Shown here piece after piece: positions 16,799 to 26,584 of a stretch of 64,000 nucleotides of DNA (positions are counted from its first letter, which is position 1; each line of letters starts with the position of its first letter). The notes below the pieces were generated by a model. The model was given only the letters and a program-made list of their open reading frames with translations. It searched no databases and was not told the DNA's origin. Where the stretch lies: NCBI RefSeq assembly GCF_030849025.1, contig NZ_CP118224.1, forward strand, positions 64,501-128,500, in the 5' to 3' direction. Origin of the DNA: Oceanimonas pelagia (GTDB taxonomy: Bacteria > Pseudomonadota > Gammaproteobacteria > Enterobacterales > Aeromonadaceae). A program made the position numbers and the translations under genes.

Positions 16799-19700
16799 CT
16801 ATTCCGGGGCTTTTGGCGTTTTCCAGGGCGCCTTGTCGCTCCGCTTCAGTAACTGTAGCGGTCGCCACAGTCCATCGCGGGTAAAGCTTAGCCAGCCCCA
16901 GCGCAGCCAGCCCAGCAGGGCAAAGGCCAGCCACAGCGCCCACACCAGCATCAGCAGCCGGTAAATCAGCAGCGGCACCGACAGTACCCAGCCGGTGGGC
17001 AAGGTGGCTTCGGTGCGATCCTGATACCAGTTCAGCCGGTTCCCCCAGGAGCCGTTGCCGGCTATCTGCATATCGGGCAGACCCAGCAGGCCCTGCTGAA
17101 TGGCATGGAACAAATAGCCCAGCGCCAACAGGGTGAGCAGCACCAGGCCAATTTGCGCCAGGTTGAACCAGCCCCCGGCCTGCTGGTGCTGCCAGCGTTC
17201 ACGCAGCCCCAGGGCCAGCAGCCAGAGCACCACGGTGGCGGCCATCCACAGCGGCACCTGAGTCAGGCCCAGTCCCAGCAGCAGCCAGTGATGAAAGCGC
17301 AGCGGAGTCAGTGGCAGCCGCGCCAGTCCCGCTGCCAGCAGCACGGTTATGGCCACCAGGCTCCAGAACAGTACCGCCGGCCCCAGCCGGGGGCCGCCGG
17401 CAAACAGCACCCAGCGATCCTGGCCCAGAGTCAGTGCAATACGATGGTTGACGCTGTCGTTGTTGAGACTGACCCCGGGTGTGGTGAACACAGTGCCGAT
17501 GCCCGGCGTCTGCCGCCAGTGAATGCGCACGGTCTGGCTGCCGGGAGTTAACGGCAGGGTCAGTGTCTGCTCGTTCAGGCGCAGGGGCAGGGTGCGGCCG
17601 TTGATGGCCACCGACTGCAGCTCGGCGCCCTCGGGCAGTTGCAGGCTGTGCTGGCCGCCCTGGCTGCTGCGCAGGGTCAGTTCCAGGTGAGCATCGGTGG
17701 CATGCTTGCCGGGCTGCACTTCAAGGGTGCTGGCATCCAGAGTGAGCGTGCTTCCGGGCACGGCGGCTGGCCGGGCAATGGCAAGGGTGAGCTGCTCGCC
17801 GGGCCAGGGCCGCCATTCGGGCAAGGCGCTTCCCTGAGGGTGCACCGGGGCCAGCCCGGTGCTGTTCACATGCCAGATGGGGCTGGCATTCAGCCGCCAG
17901 GTTTCGGTCCAGCCTTGAGTTTGCGGTGCCTCAAGGGTGAGTGAGTCAACCCGCGCCAGCGCCGACTGCCAGCTCAGCTGGCGCTGGCCGGCGGCCAGGC
18001 TGATCAGGGCCTTGCCGTTTTCCACCCTGATGCCGTCGGTAAGCACCGACTCACCGGGAAGCAGCGGCACTTCAAGGCGCAGAGCCCGTTCGGTGTCGTT
18101 CTGGCGCACCAGCTGGTTGTCCACCCGCCAGTCCAGCCCCAGCTGCAGGGTGCGGGTCAGTTGCGCAAAGTCCGGCAGCACGCCGGGCTTCAGGCCGGCG
18201 TTTTCCGGCTTGCCGTCGGCGGCCAGCCGCGTGAGCTGCAGCCGGCCTTCGGGCACACCGTTTTCGTTTACCCCCTGCAGCCGCCAGCCCTCAAGCCGGG
18301 CCTCCACCCGTTTGGGCGGCAGCGGCAGGGGCAGCTGCAGCCGGTCCTGCGCCGGCAACGGGCCGGCGAGCTCTATGTTGTGAATGCCGACCGGCAGGGG
18401 CAAATGCAGTATTCCCCGGTCATTGCGCCACAGCCCGTCTGCGGGAGCGCCGTTCAGCCATACCCGCTCTGGCAGCCAGGCATGATGCTGGGCCGGCAGG
18501 GGCACGGCCAGGCCGGTGTGAGTATGAATAGTCAGCGTGAGCGTCAGTTGCTCCCTTGTGGCGTCCAGCTGCATGCTGGAAGTAAGCGCACACTCGGGCA
18601 GGCACTCGGGCGGTGCGGTCAGCCGGGTTTTAAGCTCATTCAGCAGCTCGGGTGAAGGGAACTCGGCCCGGGCCCCGGGGGCAACGGTGAGCAGCGGCAG
18701 CACCAGCAGGGCGGGCAGCCAGCTCCACAGTGTTTGTTGCAAATGCAGACCCTTGCTCCGGCTGACACTCATGCCCGCCATGCGCAGCACCAGCAGGCAC
18801 AGCAGCGCCACCCTCAGCAGGTTAAGCAGGGTATTGACCGTGGGCGAGAGCAGCACCAGCCGCAGCGGTTGCGCTGGCGTGACCGGACCGTTCCAGCCGA
18901 GCTCCACACTGCGCCACTGCCAGTCCGGCAGACCGGGGCCGGTTTGCACCAGGGCATTTGGATCCAGCCGGGGCAGAGGCCTGGGCTCCCGTGAGGGAGC
19001 CCCCGATAATGTCATGACTTCATCTCCCATGGCTTCTGCCTTGGCTTCCAGTTCGGTTCTGGCCTGATGCGGGCTGCCGGCCACGGCGGCGGGGGCCACC
19101 GCACCCGGCCGCGCCAGCTGCGGATAGAGGGCGGTGCGCAGCTCGTCCACCATAAAGGGAATGGCAATGAGAGTGAGCACCAACAACGCCAGCAGCCGGT
19201 AGCCCGACACCCAGTGGTGCAGTCTGCCGGCGGGCAGCGCCTTCAGCAGGGCGCAGGCCGCCAGCAGATGCAGCCAGATCCAGCGTGGCGGTCCCACTCC
19301 GGAAGGCTGATGCCAGATAAGCCCCAGAGTGATCAGGGTGAGCAGGCCCCAGTGCCAGCCCCACAGCCGGTATGCCGCCACGGCGGCGATCAGCACCAGA
19401 AACAAATCCAGCAGGGTCCAGCGTTGCAGCCAGGTGTGCGGGGTGTTGTCCATGCCAAAGGCGGCCAGCAGGCTCCAGCCCGGCGGCAGGTGCAGCCGGC
19501 TGCTTAACTCCTTTACCGTGAGCGTCCAGCCCACCGCCGGCAGGGTGCCGGTGTTGCCTTCCCACCGGCTGTCGGCCACCAGGCTCAGCGCTCCGGGTCG
19601 CAGTTCCACGCCGGGCTGGCCGGCTTCAAGCTCGGTCACCAGCCGGGGCTCGCCATTGACCGCCACCCGGCCCAGGGCCAGGGAAGTATTCAGCCGCATG

Positions 19701-20815
19701 CTGTGCTCAAGGGTGCCGGTAAAGACGTCCTTCAGGGTGTAACCGCCGCCGTCAAAGTCCAGCCACAGCTCCCGGCGCAGGGCCAGCTGACCGGGCTCGG
19801 GGGCCGGATTGCCCCGGCGCAGCACCTTGAAGGCCATGGTGGTTCCCGGCGTCATCAGAAAGGCGGGCAGTGACTGCCACCGGGGCGGCAGGCCACTCTG
19901 GCCCGCATCCACCGTCACAGGGCCGGAAATTTCCGTCAGTCGCAGCTGGGGATAGGCCTGCACCACCCAGACTTCTTGTTCAGGCCAGGGCGCGGGAATG
20001 GCGGGCAGGGTCAGCGAGTGCACCTCGGCGGGGTGACGGCTGCTCAGGTTGAGTTGCCAGCGGCCCGGCCGCGCCTGAATGCGCAGGCGGCCGTCCGGCT
20101 CCAGCCGGGCCGGCAGGGGGCTGTTGAGCGCCAGTGGAATATGATCCTGTAGCAGGGCCGGACCCAGCAGCAGCGCTCTGGGCTCGCCGGCCACGTTCAG
20201 CTCAATGCGGGTGTTCACCCGCAGCGGAATGTCGTCGGCGATATGGCGATAGACGTTGATATCCAGGCGATTGCTGGAGGGAGCCTGAGCTTGGGGGCGC
20301 CGGCCCGGCCACAGCCGGCCCTGTTTATCCAGCTCGGGGCTGGCCACGGCCTGACCATTGAGGCTGAGCGCCAGCAGGCCGGTGCCGGCATCCAGCTGCA
20401 GGCTCACCGGCAGCCGGGCCCATTGCCAGCGTCCTGCCACCCGGTATTCACCGGCGGGCAGGCTGAGTAGCGGCCGGCCTTCGCGCTCGGTCAGGATGGC
20501 GGGCTTGCCGTTGACCGTTACGTTCAGAGGCCAGTGTTCCCGGCTGCCGGGCAGGGGAATATCGGCGTCAGCATACAGCTGCCAGTTTTGCTCAAAGCGG
20601 CCGTCGTCGTCGGTTAAATCCAGCATCAGCCGGCCCGGCCAGGCGCAGCGGCGCTCGGTATTTTGCCGGTACAGCAGCGGACAGCGGGCCTGCGTTTCGC
20701 CGTGCAGCACCCATTCCTGCCAGGGCTGAAGAGAGTCGGGCACATGGAGTGCAGAAGCGGTCTGGGCCGCCACCGGCAGCGCAAACAGCGAGAGCAATAA
20801 AGGCAGCAGGTGCAT
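16799..20815 (-). CDS. Unrecognised 1338-residue membrane protein with repeated beta modules
   Basis: I do not recognise this protein. It begins with a signal peptide (residues 1-18) and AAAGGA lies seven bases before the ATG. A large periplasmic, beta-rich part (about 19-470) is followed by a membrane block (about 475-600 and 690-760), a second periplasmic part (about 765-1150) and a C-terminal membrane block (about 1155-1325). A short module recurs in both periplasmic parts: hydrophobic strand, NG turn, a variable stretch, then L-x-LPxG (NVTVNGK...LSLPAGEYRV near 98-126; VWLNGA...LHLPLPVGIHNI; VAINGRT...LTLPLTPGSQTV), so it appears to be built from duplicated beta-sandwich units. Cys pairs occur in the second half (PPECLPECAL). 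Transcribed towards osmF, 84 bases away, but no functional link is evident. Confidence 0.85.
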   Translation of the reverse strand: MHLLPLLLSLFALPVAAQTASALHVPDSLQPWQEWVLHGETQARCPLLYRQNTERRCAWPGRLMLDLTDDDGRFEQNWQLYADADIPLPGSREHWPLNVTVNGKPAILTEREGRPLLSLPAGEYRVAGRWQWARLPVSLQLDAGTGLLALSLNGQAVASPELDKQGRLWPGRRPQAQAPSSNRLDINVYRHIADDIPLRVNTRIELNVAGEPRALLLGPALLQDHIPLALNSPLPARLEPDGRLRIQARPGRWQLNLSSRHPAEVHSLTLPAIPAPWPEQEVWVVQAYPQLRLTEISGPVTVDAGQSGLPPRWQSLPAFLMTPGTTMAFKVLRRGNPAPEPGQLALRRELWLDFDGGGYTLKDVFTGTLEHSMRLNTSLALGRVAVNGEPRLVTELEAGQPGVELRPGALSLVADSRWEGNTGTLPAVGWTLTVKELSSRLHLPPGWSLLAAFGMDNTPHTWLQRWTLLDLFLVLIAAVAAYRLWGWHWGLLTLITLGLIWHQPSGVGPPRWIWLHLLAACALLKALPAGRLHHWVSGYRLLALLVLTLIAIPFMVDELRTALYPQLARPGAVAPAAVAGSPHQARTELEAKAEAMGDEVMTLSGAPSREPRPLPRLDPNALVQTGPGLPDWQWRSVELGWNGPVTPAQPLRLVLLSPTVNTLLNLLRVALLCLLVLRMAGMSVSRSKGLHLQQTLWSWLPALLVLPLLTVAPGARAEFPSPELLNELKTRLTAPPECLPECALTSSMQLDATREQLTLTLTIHTHTGLAVPLPAQHHAWLPERVWLNGAPADGLWRNDRGILHLPLPVGIHNIELAGPLPAQDRLQLPLPLPPKRVEARLEGWRLQGVNENGVPEGRLQLTRLAADGKPENAGLKPGVLPDFAQLTRTLQLGLDWRVDNQLVRQNDTERALRLEVPLLPGESVLTDGIRVENGKALISLAAGQRQLSWQSALARVDSLTLEAPQTQGWTETWRLNASPIWHVNSTGLAPVHPQGSALPEWRPWPGEQLTLAIARPAAVPGSTLTLDASTLEVQPGKHATDAHLELTLRSSQGGQHSLQLPEGAELQSVAINGRTLPLRLNEQTLTLPLTPGSQTVRIHWRQTPGIGTVFTTPGVSLNNDSVNHRIALTLGQDRWVLFAGGPRLGPAVLFWSLVAITVLLAAGLARLPLTPLRFHHWLLLGLGLTQVPLWMAATVVLWLLALGLRERWQHQQAGGWFNLAQIGLVLLTLLALGYLFHAIQQGLLGLPDMQIAGNGSWGNRLNWYQDRTEATLPTGWVLSVPLLIYRLLMLVWALWLAFALLGWLRWGWLSFTRDGLWRPLQLLKRSDKAPWKTPKAPE

Positions 20816-21039
20816 AGGGTTCCTTTAATGGTGCGGCCGCGGGGGCGACCGGATCTGTAAAGCCTAGCAGGCGTGACAATAAAAGGAGCCAAACGAAAAT
20901 TATTGTGGTGTCTTGTGGTTAAAAAACTGCGTATGGCGCTGCAAAAAACTGCCATTGTGGTTTTTTGTTAGCCATATCTGCTATAAAGTCGTTCTGTCTT
21001 TAGTGTAAGAGATGGATTTTTCACCATCAAAGGATGACT

Positions 21040-22263
21040 ATGAACCAAACCCAACCCCTTATGCTGCGCATGGTCTATGGCGGCAGCCTGGTAACCCGAA
21101 TTCTGATCGGCATTGTGGCCGGCGCCCTGCTGGCGATGCTGGCCCCTGCTGCCGCCGAGTCGGCCGGCCTGCTTGGCAGCCTGTTTGTGGGCGCGCTCAA
21201 GGCCGTCGCCCCGGTGCTGGTGTTTGTGCTGGTGATGTCGTCCATCGCCAATCACAAGAAAGGCGAGCAGACCAGCATCAAGCCTATTCTCTATCTCTAT
21301 CTGCTGGGCACCTTTGCCGCCGCGCTTACCGCCGTGCTGCTGAGCTTTGCCTTTCCCACCGAGCTGGTGCTGGTCGGTCACGGCGGCGACGCCTCACCGC
21401 CGGAGGGCATTGGCGAAGTGCTGCAGACCCTGGTGTTCAATATTGTCGACAACCCGGTGAACGCCCTGCTGACCGGCAACTTTATCGGTGTGCTGGCCTG
21501 GGCCGTGGGGCTGGGGCTGGCGTTTCACCATGCCGGTGACAGCACCAAAACCCTGCTGGGCGATCTGTCCATGGGCGTGTCGGCCATCGTCAAATTCGTG
21601 ATCCGGCTGGCGCCGGTGGGTATTTTTGGCCTGGTGGCCAACACCATTGCCAGCACCGGCTTTGATGCCCTCTGGGGTTATGCGCAATTGCTGGCGGTGC
21701 TGCTGGGCGCCATGCTGATCATCGCCCTGGTGGTCAACCCGGTGCTGGTGTACCTGAAAATCGGCCGCAACCCTTATCCGTTGGTGCTGCAATGCCTGCG
21801 TGAAAGCGGCGTGACCGCCTTCTTTACCCGCAGCTCCGCCGCCAACATTCCGGTGAACATGGAGCTGTGCAAAAAGCTCAGGCTGCATGAAGACACCTAC
21901 TCGGTGTCCATTCCGCTCGGGGCCACCATCAACATGGGCGGCGCCGCCATTACCATTACCGTGCTCACTCTGGCTGCGGTGCATACGCTGGGCATTGAGG
22001 TGGATCTGATGACCGCCCTGCTGCTGAGTGTGGTGGCCTCGGTCTCCGCCTGTGGAGCTTCCGGTGTGGCCGGCGGCTCACTGCTGCTGATCCCTCTGGC
22101 CTGCAGCCTGTTCGGCATTCCCAACGAGGTTGCCATGCAGGTAGTGGCCGTGGGCTTTATTATCGGTGTGCTGCAGGACTCTGCCGAAACCGGCCTGAAC
22201 AGCTCCACCGACGTGCTGTTTACCGCCGCGGCCTGCATGGCCGATGAGCAAAAAGCAAAGTAA
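21040..22263 (+). CDS. sstT: Sodium:serine/threonine symporter SstT
   Basis: A 407-residue dicarboxylate/amino acid:cation symporter that imports serine and threonine with Na+. Strong family segments are present: [34 protein letters not shown] (the SSXXNXP reentrant region), [17 protein letters not shown] and the end [15 protein letters not shown]. Length equals that of E. coli SstT (414). Two ATGs lie six bases apart; the second is chosen because AAGGA is at proper distance from it and overlaps the first. The gene is monocistronic and ends at a shared bidirectional terminator. Confidence 0.96.
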   Translation: MNQTQPLMLRMVYGGSLVTRILIGIVAGALLAMLAPAAAESAGLLGSLFVGALKAVAPVLVFVLVMSSIANHKKGEQTSIKPILYLYLLGTFAAALTAVLLSFAFPTELVLVGHGGDASPPEGIGEVLQTLVFNIVDNPVNALLTGNFIGVLAWAVGLGLAFHHAGDSTKTLLGDLSMGVSAIVKFVIRLAPVGIFGLVANTIASTGFDALWGYAQLLAVLLGAMLIIALVVNPVLVYLKIGRNPYPLVLQCLRESGVTAFFTRSSAANIPVNMELCKKLRLHEDTYSVSIPLGATINMGGAAITITVLTLAAVHTLGIEVDLMTALLLSVVASVSACGASGVAGGSLLLIPLACSLFGIPNEVAMQVVAVGFIIGVLQDSAETGLNSSTDVLFTAAACMADEQKAK

Positions 22264-22280
22264 CCCGCCCTCATGTAAAT

Positions 22281-22317
22281 AAAAAGGCCGGTGAGCGTAA
22301 ACTCACCGGCCTTTTTT
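22281..22317. terminator. Bidirectional terminator between sstT and the YfcC gene
   Basis: AAGGCCGGTGAG, a 6-nt loop and CTCACCGGCCTT form a 12-bp stem with Ts on one side and As on the other, so it serves both convergent genes. Confidence 0.93.
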
Positions 22318-22334
22318 GTTGCCTGATTTCAGCC

Positions 22335-23741
22335 TCAGGCGATCATCACACCCAGGCTGAGCAGGGCCATCACCATGGCGCTGAGCATGAGCAGCAGTGG
22401 GCCGATGAACTTCAGCCAGGCGCCGAAAGAGACCCGGCCAATGGCCAGGGCGCCCATCACGATGCCGGAGGTGGGCATGATCAGGTTGGGCAGGCCGGAA
22501 GCGGACTGATAGGCGGTCACCACCAGCTCGCGGCTGACGCCGGAGAAGTCGGCCAGGGGCGCCAGTATGGGCATGGACAACACCGCCAGGCCGGACGACG
22601 AAGGCACAATCAGGCTCATAAAGGCTTCTATCCAGTAAATGGCGTTGATAAAGGCCACCTGATGCAGATCCGCCAGCATGCCTTCGGCGTAGTGAAGAAT
22701 GGTGTGGGTGATATTGCCGTTGTCCATCACCACCACCAGACCGCGGGCAATGGCGATGATCAGCGCCACGCCCACCAGATCCCGGGCGCCGTCGATAAAG
22801 CTGCCGGTCATATCGGCTTCCGACAGCCGCCCCACCAGGCCCACTACGATGCTGGCACCGATAAACAGCGCCGACAGCTCGGCCATCCACCAGCCGCCCG
22901 CCGATACACCCCAGATCATGATGCCGAACGATACCGCGAAAATGGCGAGAATGAGCTTGTGCCTGCCGGTCAGGGCCGGCACTTCATGGTTTTTATCTCC
23001 CAAAAAGTGATATTCGTTTTCTTCCTTCTGGTGGGCTACCACGGAGCGGGACGGATCCTGTTTTACCTTTTCGGCATAACGCATTACGTAGATCACACAG
23101 GCCAGCCAGCCCAGCAGCAGAATGGCCAGGCGCAGACCGATGCCGTCCATAAAACTGATCTCGGCGGCGTTGGAAGCGATCACGGTGGCAAAGGGATTGA
23201 TGGTGGAGCCCAGACAGCCGATGCCGGCGCCGATCATGATAACGGCCACGCCCACCACGCTGTCGTAGCCGGCGGCGATCATCACCGGGATTAACAGGGC
23301 ATAAAAGGGCAGGGTTTCCTCGGCGGCGCCATACACGGTGCCTCCAAGAGCAAACAGGCCCATCAGCAGGGGAATCATCCATTTTTCCCGGCCCTTGAGC
23401 CGGGTCATGCTGGCATTGATGCCGGCGTCAATGGCGCCGGTGCGGGTCATGACACCGAGAAAACCGCCGATCACCAGCACAAACAGCGCCACATCCGCAG
23501 CCCGGGCCACGTAGCTGGCCGGATCGTAAAAGCCCTGCACCGGAGCCATCAGCACTTCAAAAATGCCCTGTGGGTTGGCGTCTGTCGCTTCATAGGTGCC
23601 CACCTTGGGCACCATGCGGCCCAGCTCTTCGTTCTTGGTCATCTGGTACTGGCCGGCGGGCACCACCCAGGTGAGCACGGCCATGATGATGGTCAGAAAG
23701 AACAGTATGGTGCAGGCAGAAGGGAACTTTATTTTGGTCAT
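22335..23741 (-). CDS. YfcC/ArcD-like amino acid carrier
   Basis: A 468-residue transporter with about 12-13 helices belonging to the YfcC family (related to C4-dicarboxylate and arginine/ornithine carriers of the AbgT/IT superfamily). Segments such as GGTVYGAAEETLPFYALLIP and GCLGSTINPFATVIASN are typical. It lies 61 bases downstream of the opine dehydrogenase in the same direction, so a shared transcript and a shared substrate (an opine or its parent amino acid) are inferred. Substrate is not proven for most family members. Confidence 0.87.
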   Translation of the reverse strand: MTKIKFPSACTILFFLTIIMAVLTWVVPAGQYQMTKNEELGRMVPKVGTYEATDANPQGIFEVLMAPVQGFYDPASYVARAADVALFVLVIGGFLGVMTRTGAIDAGINASMTRLKGREKWMIPLLMGLFALGGTVYGAAEETLPFYALLIPVMIAAGYDSVVGVAVIMIGAGIGCLGSTINPFATVIASNAAEISFMDGIGLRLAILLLGWLACVIYVMRYAEKVKQDPSRSVVAHQKEENEYHFLGDKNHEVPALTGRHKLILAIFAVSFGIMIWGVSAGGWWMAELSALFIGASIVVGLVGRLSEADMTGSFIDGARDLVGVALIIAIARGLVVVMDNGNITHTILHYAEGMLADLHQVAFINAIYWIEAFMSLIVPSSSGLAVLSMPILAPLADFSGVSRELVVTAYQSASGLPNLIMPTSGIVMGALAIGRVSFGAWLKFIGPLLLMLSAMVMALLSLGVMIA

Positions 23742-23802
23742 GGTAATGTCCTTATTGAGGGGTGGTGACCGGCGGCGAAAACCGGGTTTTCGCCGCGCGG
23801 GA

Positions 23803-24912
23803 TCAGGCCACGATAGCCATGATTTCCTGAACCGATTTACCGGTCAGGCCCATTTTTTCCAGGGTGCGTCCGTTGCTGAAATAGTCGGTATTGTTATAGG
23901 CGTTATCGATATGCAGACAGGACTCCACCAGGGGCGTGCGCACCCCGGCCAGCCGTCCCAGCTCAAAGCAGGGCACCAGCAGAAAGGCGGCGTCTTCGGT
24001 GATGTAGCGATCCTGGGAGGATTTGGGCGCGCTGTTGAGCTTGCCGTGGGTTTCCGAAGTGCGGTTAAGCTCATACACGCTGCCGGCGTTCAGGCCATAG
24101 AGGCTGTTCATGGCCTCCAGCTCGGTTTTCAGCGACAACCCAAGGGCCCGGCCCACCGCCAGCCGTTCTTGCTCCATCACCGCCGCGGCCCGGGCGGTGG
24201 CCGGTGAACAGCAGTCCTTGTAGTAGTTGTACTGGCCGTTGAAGTTCTCCAGCAGGCCCATGTTGAGGGTGGTGAGCAGGGGATGACCACCAAAATTGAT
24301 ATTTTCCAGGCCGGCGGCAATCACGTTGTCGAGGGCGGTGAGCGGCAGGGGCATCAGCGGCTGCAGCTGTTCAATGGCCTGTTGGGTGCGGCTGGCGGGC
24401 AGGGCGGCCACCGGCAGCTGCTCCTTCATGCCCAGAATGGCCAGTTGAGCCGGGCCCACGATGCGGGTGGCCCAGGGTATGGAAATGGCGTCTACCAGGG
24501 TCACGTCGAGGGTGTCATAGCCCTGCTCCCGGCGCAGGCGATCAAACACCAAGGAGCCGTAGTTGCCCGGCATCAGCATCAGGGTCTGGCCATTTTTCAG
24601 GTGCGGCAGCATGGCCCGGAACAGCGGCTCCTGGGCAAAGGACGGCACCGGCAGCACCAGCACATCGGCAAAGGCCACCGTCTCGGCCAGATCCCGGCTC
24701 AGGGTGTGAATGGGCTGAACGCCGGCAAATTCCAGTGGCACGCCGTTGAATTCGGCCAAGGCTTCAATGCCGCCGCGTTCGGCGATGTCGGCAAGGGGCT
24801 GATCAAAGCCGGGAGCGCCATAGAGGCACACATTCGCGCCCAGCAGGGAAAAATGGTAGGCGGCGGTCAGGCCGGCATTGCCGGAGCCGATAACGGAAAC
24901 ACGCAAGCTCAT
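23803..24912 (-). CDS. NAD(P)-dependent opine (octopine/nopaline-type) dehydrogenase
   Basis: A 369-residue cytoplasmic oxidoreductase of the octopine/nopaline dehydrogenase family. The N-terminal Rossmann fold carries VIGSGNAGLTAA (GxGxxG), and the C-terminal alpha-helical domain contains the conserved NxxxHP-like element (ENINFGGHPLL). The family reductively condenses an amino acid with a 2-oxo acid, or runs in reverse to split opines. The gene precedes a YfcC carrier and follows a LysR gene, with a CRP-like site in the gap; this resembles a catabolic unit in which an imported opine is oxidised. Direction of catalysis and substrate are inferred, not visible. Confidence 0.88.
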   Translation of the reverse strand: MSLRVSVIGSGNAGLTAAYHFSLLGANVCLYGAPGFDQPLADIAERGGIEALAEFNGVPLEFAGVQPIHTLSRDLAETVAFADVLVLPVPSFAQEPLFRAMLPHLKNGQTLMLMPGNYGSLVFDRLRREQGYDTLDVTLVDAISIPWATRIVGPAQLAILGMKEQLPVAALPASRTQQAIEQLQPLMPLPLTALDNVIAAGLENINFGGHPLLTTLNMGLLENFNGQYNYYKDCCSPATARAAAVMEQERLAVGRALGLSLKTELEAMNSLYGLNAGSVYELNRTSETHGKLNSAPKSSQDRYITEDAAFLLVPCFELGRLAGVRTPLVESCLHIDNAYNNTDYFSNGRTLEKMGLTGKSVQEIMAIVA

Positions 24913-25091
24913 GGTGGTTACCTCTGTGTATGACGAATGCCGCCAGACTAGAAAAAACCATGAGCGCGGAATAATGCCCGGCCCGTTTCCAAGTATTACA
25001 AAAATGCATGGTCGGACCGAAGGAGTGATGTAATTAACTGATGATTAAGTTGTTAATTGAATGATGCGGCGCCGAGGCATGGCGCAAAAAG

Positions 25092-25107
25092 CGTGATATT
25101 TATCACA
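25092..25107. promoter_or_regulatory. CRP-like site upstream of the opine dehydrogenase
   Basis: CGTGA-N6-TCACA differs from the CRP consensus TGTGA-N6-TCACA at one base. It overlaps the LysR stop codon and lies about 180 bases upstream of the opine dehydrogenase start, suggesting catabolite control of that transcript. Confidence 0.65.
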
Positions 25108-26032
25108 CTTGCTCCTGCAGGGATCGCCTGGGATCGATACGCAGCTCAATGTTCATCTCGGCGGCGAGGCCGGCAAAGGCTTCCACAAAGCGATCCGCAT
25201 GGCGGCTGGCCGGGCGCAGCGCCGGAAACAGAATGTCGAACTCAAAGGGCAGGGAGAAGGCCAGCGGCCGGGTCAGCACGGCTTGCTGCTCGCTGGCCAT
25301 GCGGGCGGTAAAGGGATCGGTAATGGCCACGCCCAGCCCTTCGCGCACCAGCGCCGCCGCCGAGGTGGCCAGAGAGACCTCAATATGTTCGCTCAGGCTG
25401 AGCTGGTAGCGGCGCAGCAGGGCGTCTATCTTGCGCTGGCTGATGTCCTTTTCGTGGCGGATCAGTGGCGATTCGGCGAGATCGGATACATCTATACAGG
25501 TTTTTTCCGCCAGGGGTGAAGAGGCGGGTAACAGACAGACCGACTCGCATTTCACCCGGCGGGCATTCACGCCGGCCAGGGGCGCATCGACAAAGGCAAA
25601 ACCGATATCCAAGGTCTGACTCTGTACCCTGTGCATTACCTCTTCCGAGCGGAAAGTCTTGAGGGACACCTTCATTTGCGGCGCCTGGCGTAAAAACCGC
25701 GCCAGGGTGCGGGGCAGAAAAGCACCGGACAGCAGCGGCATGGCGGCCATATTGAGGCGGCCAAAACGATGCTCGCGAATGGAAGCGGCGGCCTGATCCA
25801 GGCCGGAGAACGCTTCAAAGGCCCGGGCCACTTCCAGATAAAAGGCCTCGCCGTCGTCGCTGAGTTGCAGGCGGTTGCCCTTGCGCACAAACAGCTGAAA
25901 TCCCAGCCGCTGCTCCAGCGCCGCCAGCAACCGGCTCACCGCCGGCTGGCTGAGGTTGAGCCGCTCCGCGGCGGCGGTAACGGTCTGGCATTCCACAATG
26001 GCCTTGAAGGCATTGAGCTGGGAAAGTTTCAT
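25103..26032 (-). CDS. LysR-family regulator, probable regulator of the opine genes
   Basis: A 309-residue LysR-type transcription factor with the N-terminal winged helix (LNAFKAIVECQTVTAAAERL, then LSQPAVSRLLAALE) and a C-terminal effector domain. The start at MKLSQLNAFK is chosen because it aligns with the family N-terminus; a longer frame adds a Gly/Ser-rich stretch without support. It is upstream of and codirectional with the opine dehydrogenase and YfcC genes, 190 bases away. Known LysR proteins OccR and NocR control octopine and nopaline catabolism in Agrobacterium, a close functional parallel. Target assignment is from position. Confidence 0.9.
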   Translation of the reverse strand: MKLSQLNAFKAIVECQTVTAAAERLNLSQPAVSRLLAALEQRLGFQLFVRKGNRLQLSDDGEAFYLEVARAFEAFSGLDQAAASIREHRFGRLNMAAMPLLSGAFLPRTLARFLRQAPQMKVSLKTFRSEEVMHRVQSQTLDIGFAFVDAPLAGVNARRVKCESVCLLPASSPLAEKTCIDVSDLAESPLIRHEKDISQRKIDALLRRYQLSLSEHIEVSLATSAAALVREGLGVAITDPFTARMASEQQAVLTRPLAFSLPFEFDILFPALRPASRHADRFVEAFAGLAAEMNIELRIDPRRSLQEQV

Positions 26033-26129
26033 GGGGCAGGCCCTTGCTGCTGAGTATCCGGCGTTCAGTATGGTGCGAAGCTTACCAGAGCCGGAGCCAC
26101 TCCCGAACAAGGCGAGCAGTCAGCCGTAC

Positions 26130-26573
26130 TCACACCACCAGCACCGGGCATCTGGCGGCGCTGGTCACCCGGTGGGACACGCTGCCGAGCAGCATGCCTT
26201 CCTTGTCGCTGTGGGTGCCGCGGGTGCCCACCACAATCAGATCTGCGTCCTTTTCTCTGGCGAACTGCACTATCACTTTGGAAGGCCGGCCGCCGCGCAC
26301 AAAGCCGCGCAAATGGGTGGCGCCCTGCGCCTGAGCATGGGTTTTGGCGTGGTTGACCACCTCCCGGGCGTATTCCGACAGCACCTTGTCGGGTATGTCC
26401 ATCTCTGCCGGCCGGCCGATGGACAGGCTGGCTTCGAACAGGCTGTGGTGCTTGTACACGCAAATCAGCAAAATCTCGGCCTCGGGCAGCAGCTGTTGCA
26501 GCCGCACCGCCTTGTCTACCGCCCGCAGGGCGCTGTCGGAGCCGTCCACGGCCACCACGATTCGTTTAAACAC
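26130..26573 (-). CDS. teaD: TeaD, UspA-type regulator of the ectoine TRAP transporter
   Basis: A 147-residue universal stress protein with the ATP-binding motif G-2x-G-9x-G(S) seen in VGTRGTHSDKEGMLLGS near residues 114-130. In Halomonas elongata the equivalent gene, also 147 codons, is fourth in teaABCD; TeaD binds ATP, oligomerises and restrains ectoine uptake. Here it likewise follows the large permease with an 11-base gap, so the same negative role is inferred. Last gene of the operon. Confidence 0.88.
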   Translation of the reverse strand: MFKRIVVAVDGSDSALRAVDKAVRLQQLLPEAEILLICVYKHHSLFEASLSIGRPAEMDIPDKVLSEYAREVVNHAKTHAQAQGATHLRGFVRGGRPSKVIVQFAREKDADLIVVGTRGTHSDKEGMLLGSVSHRVTSAARCPVLVV

Positions 26574-26584
26574 TCAGCCTCCTG

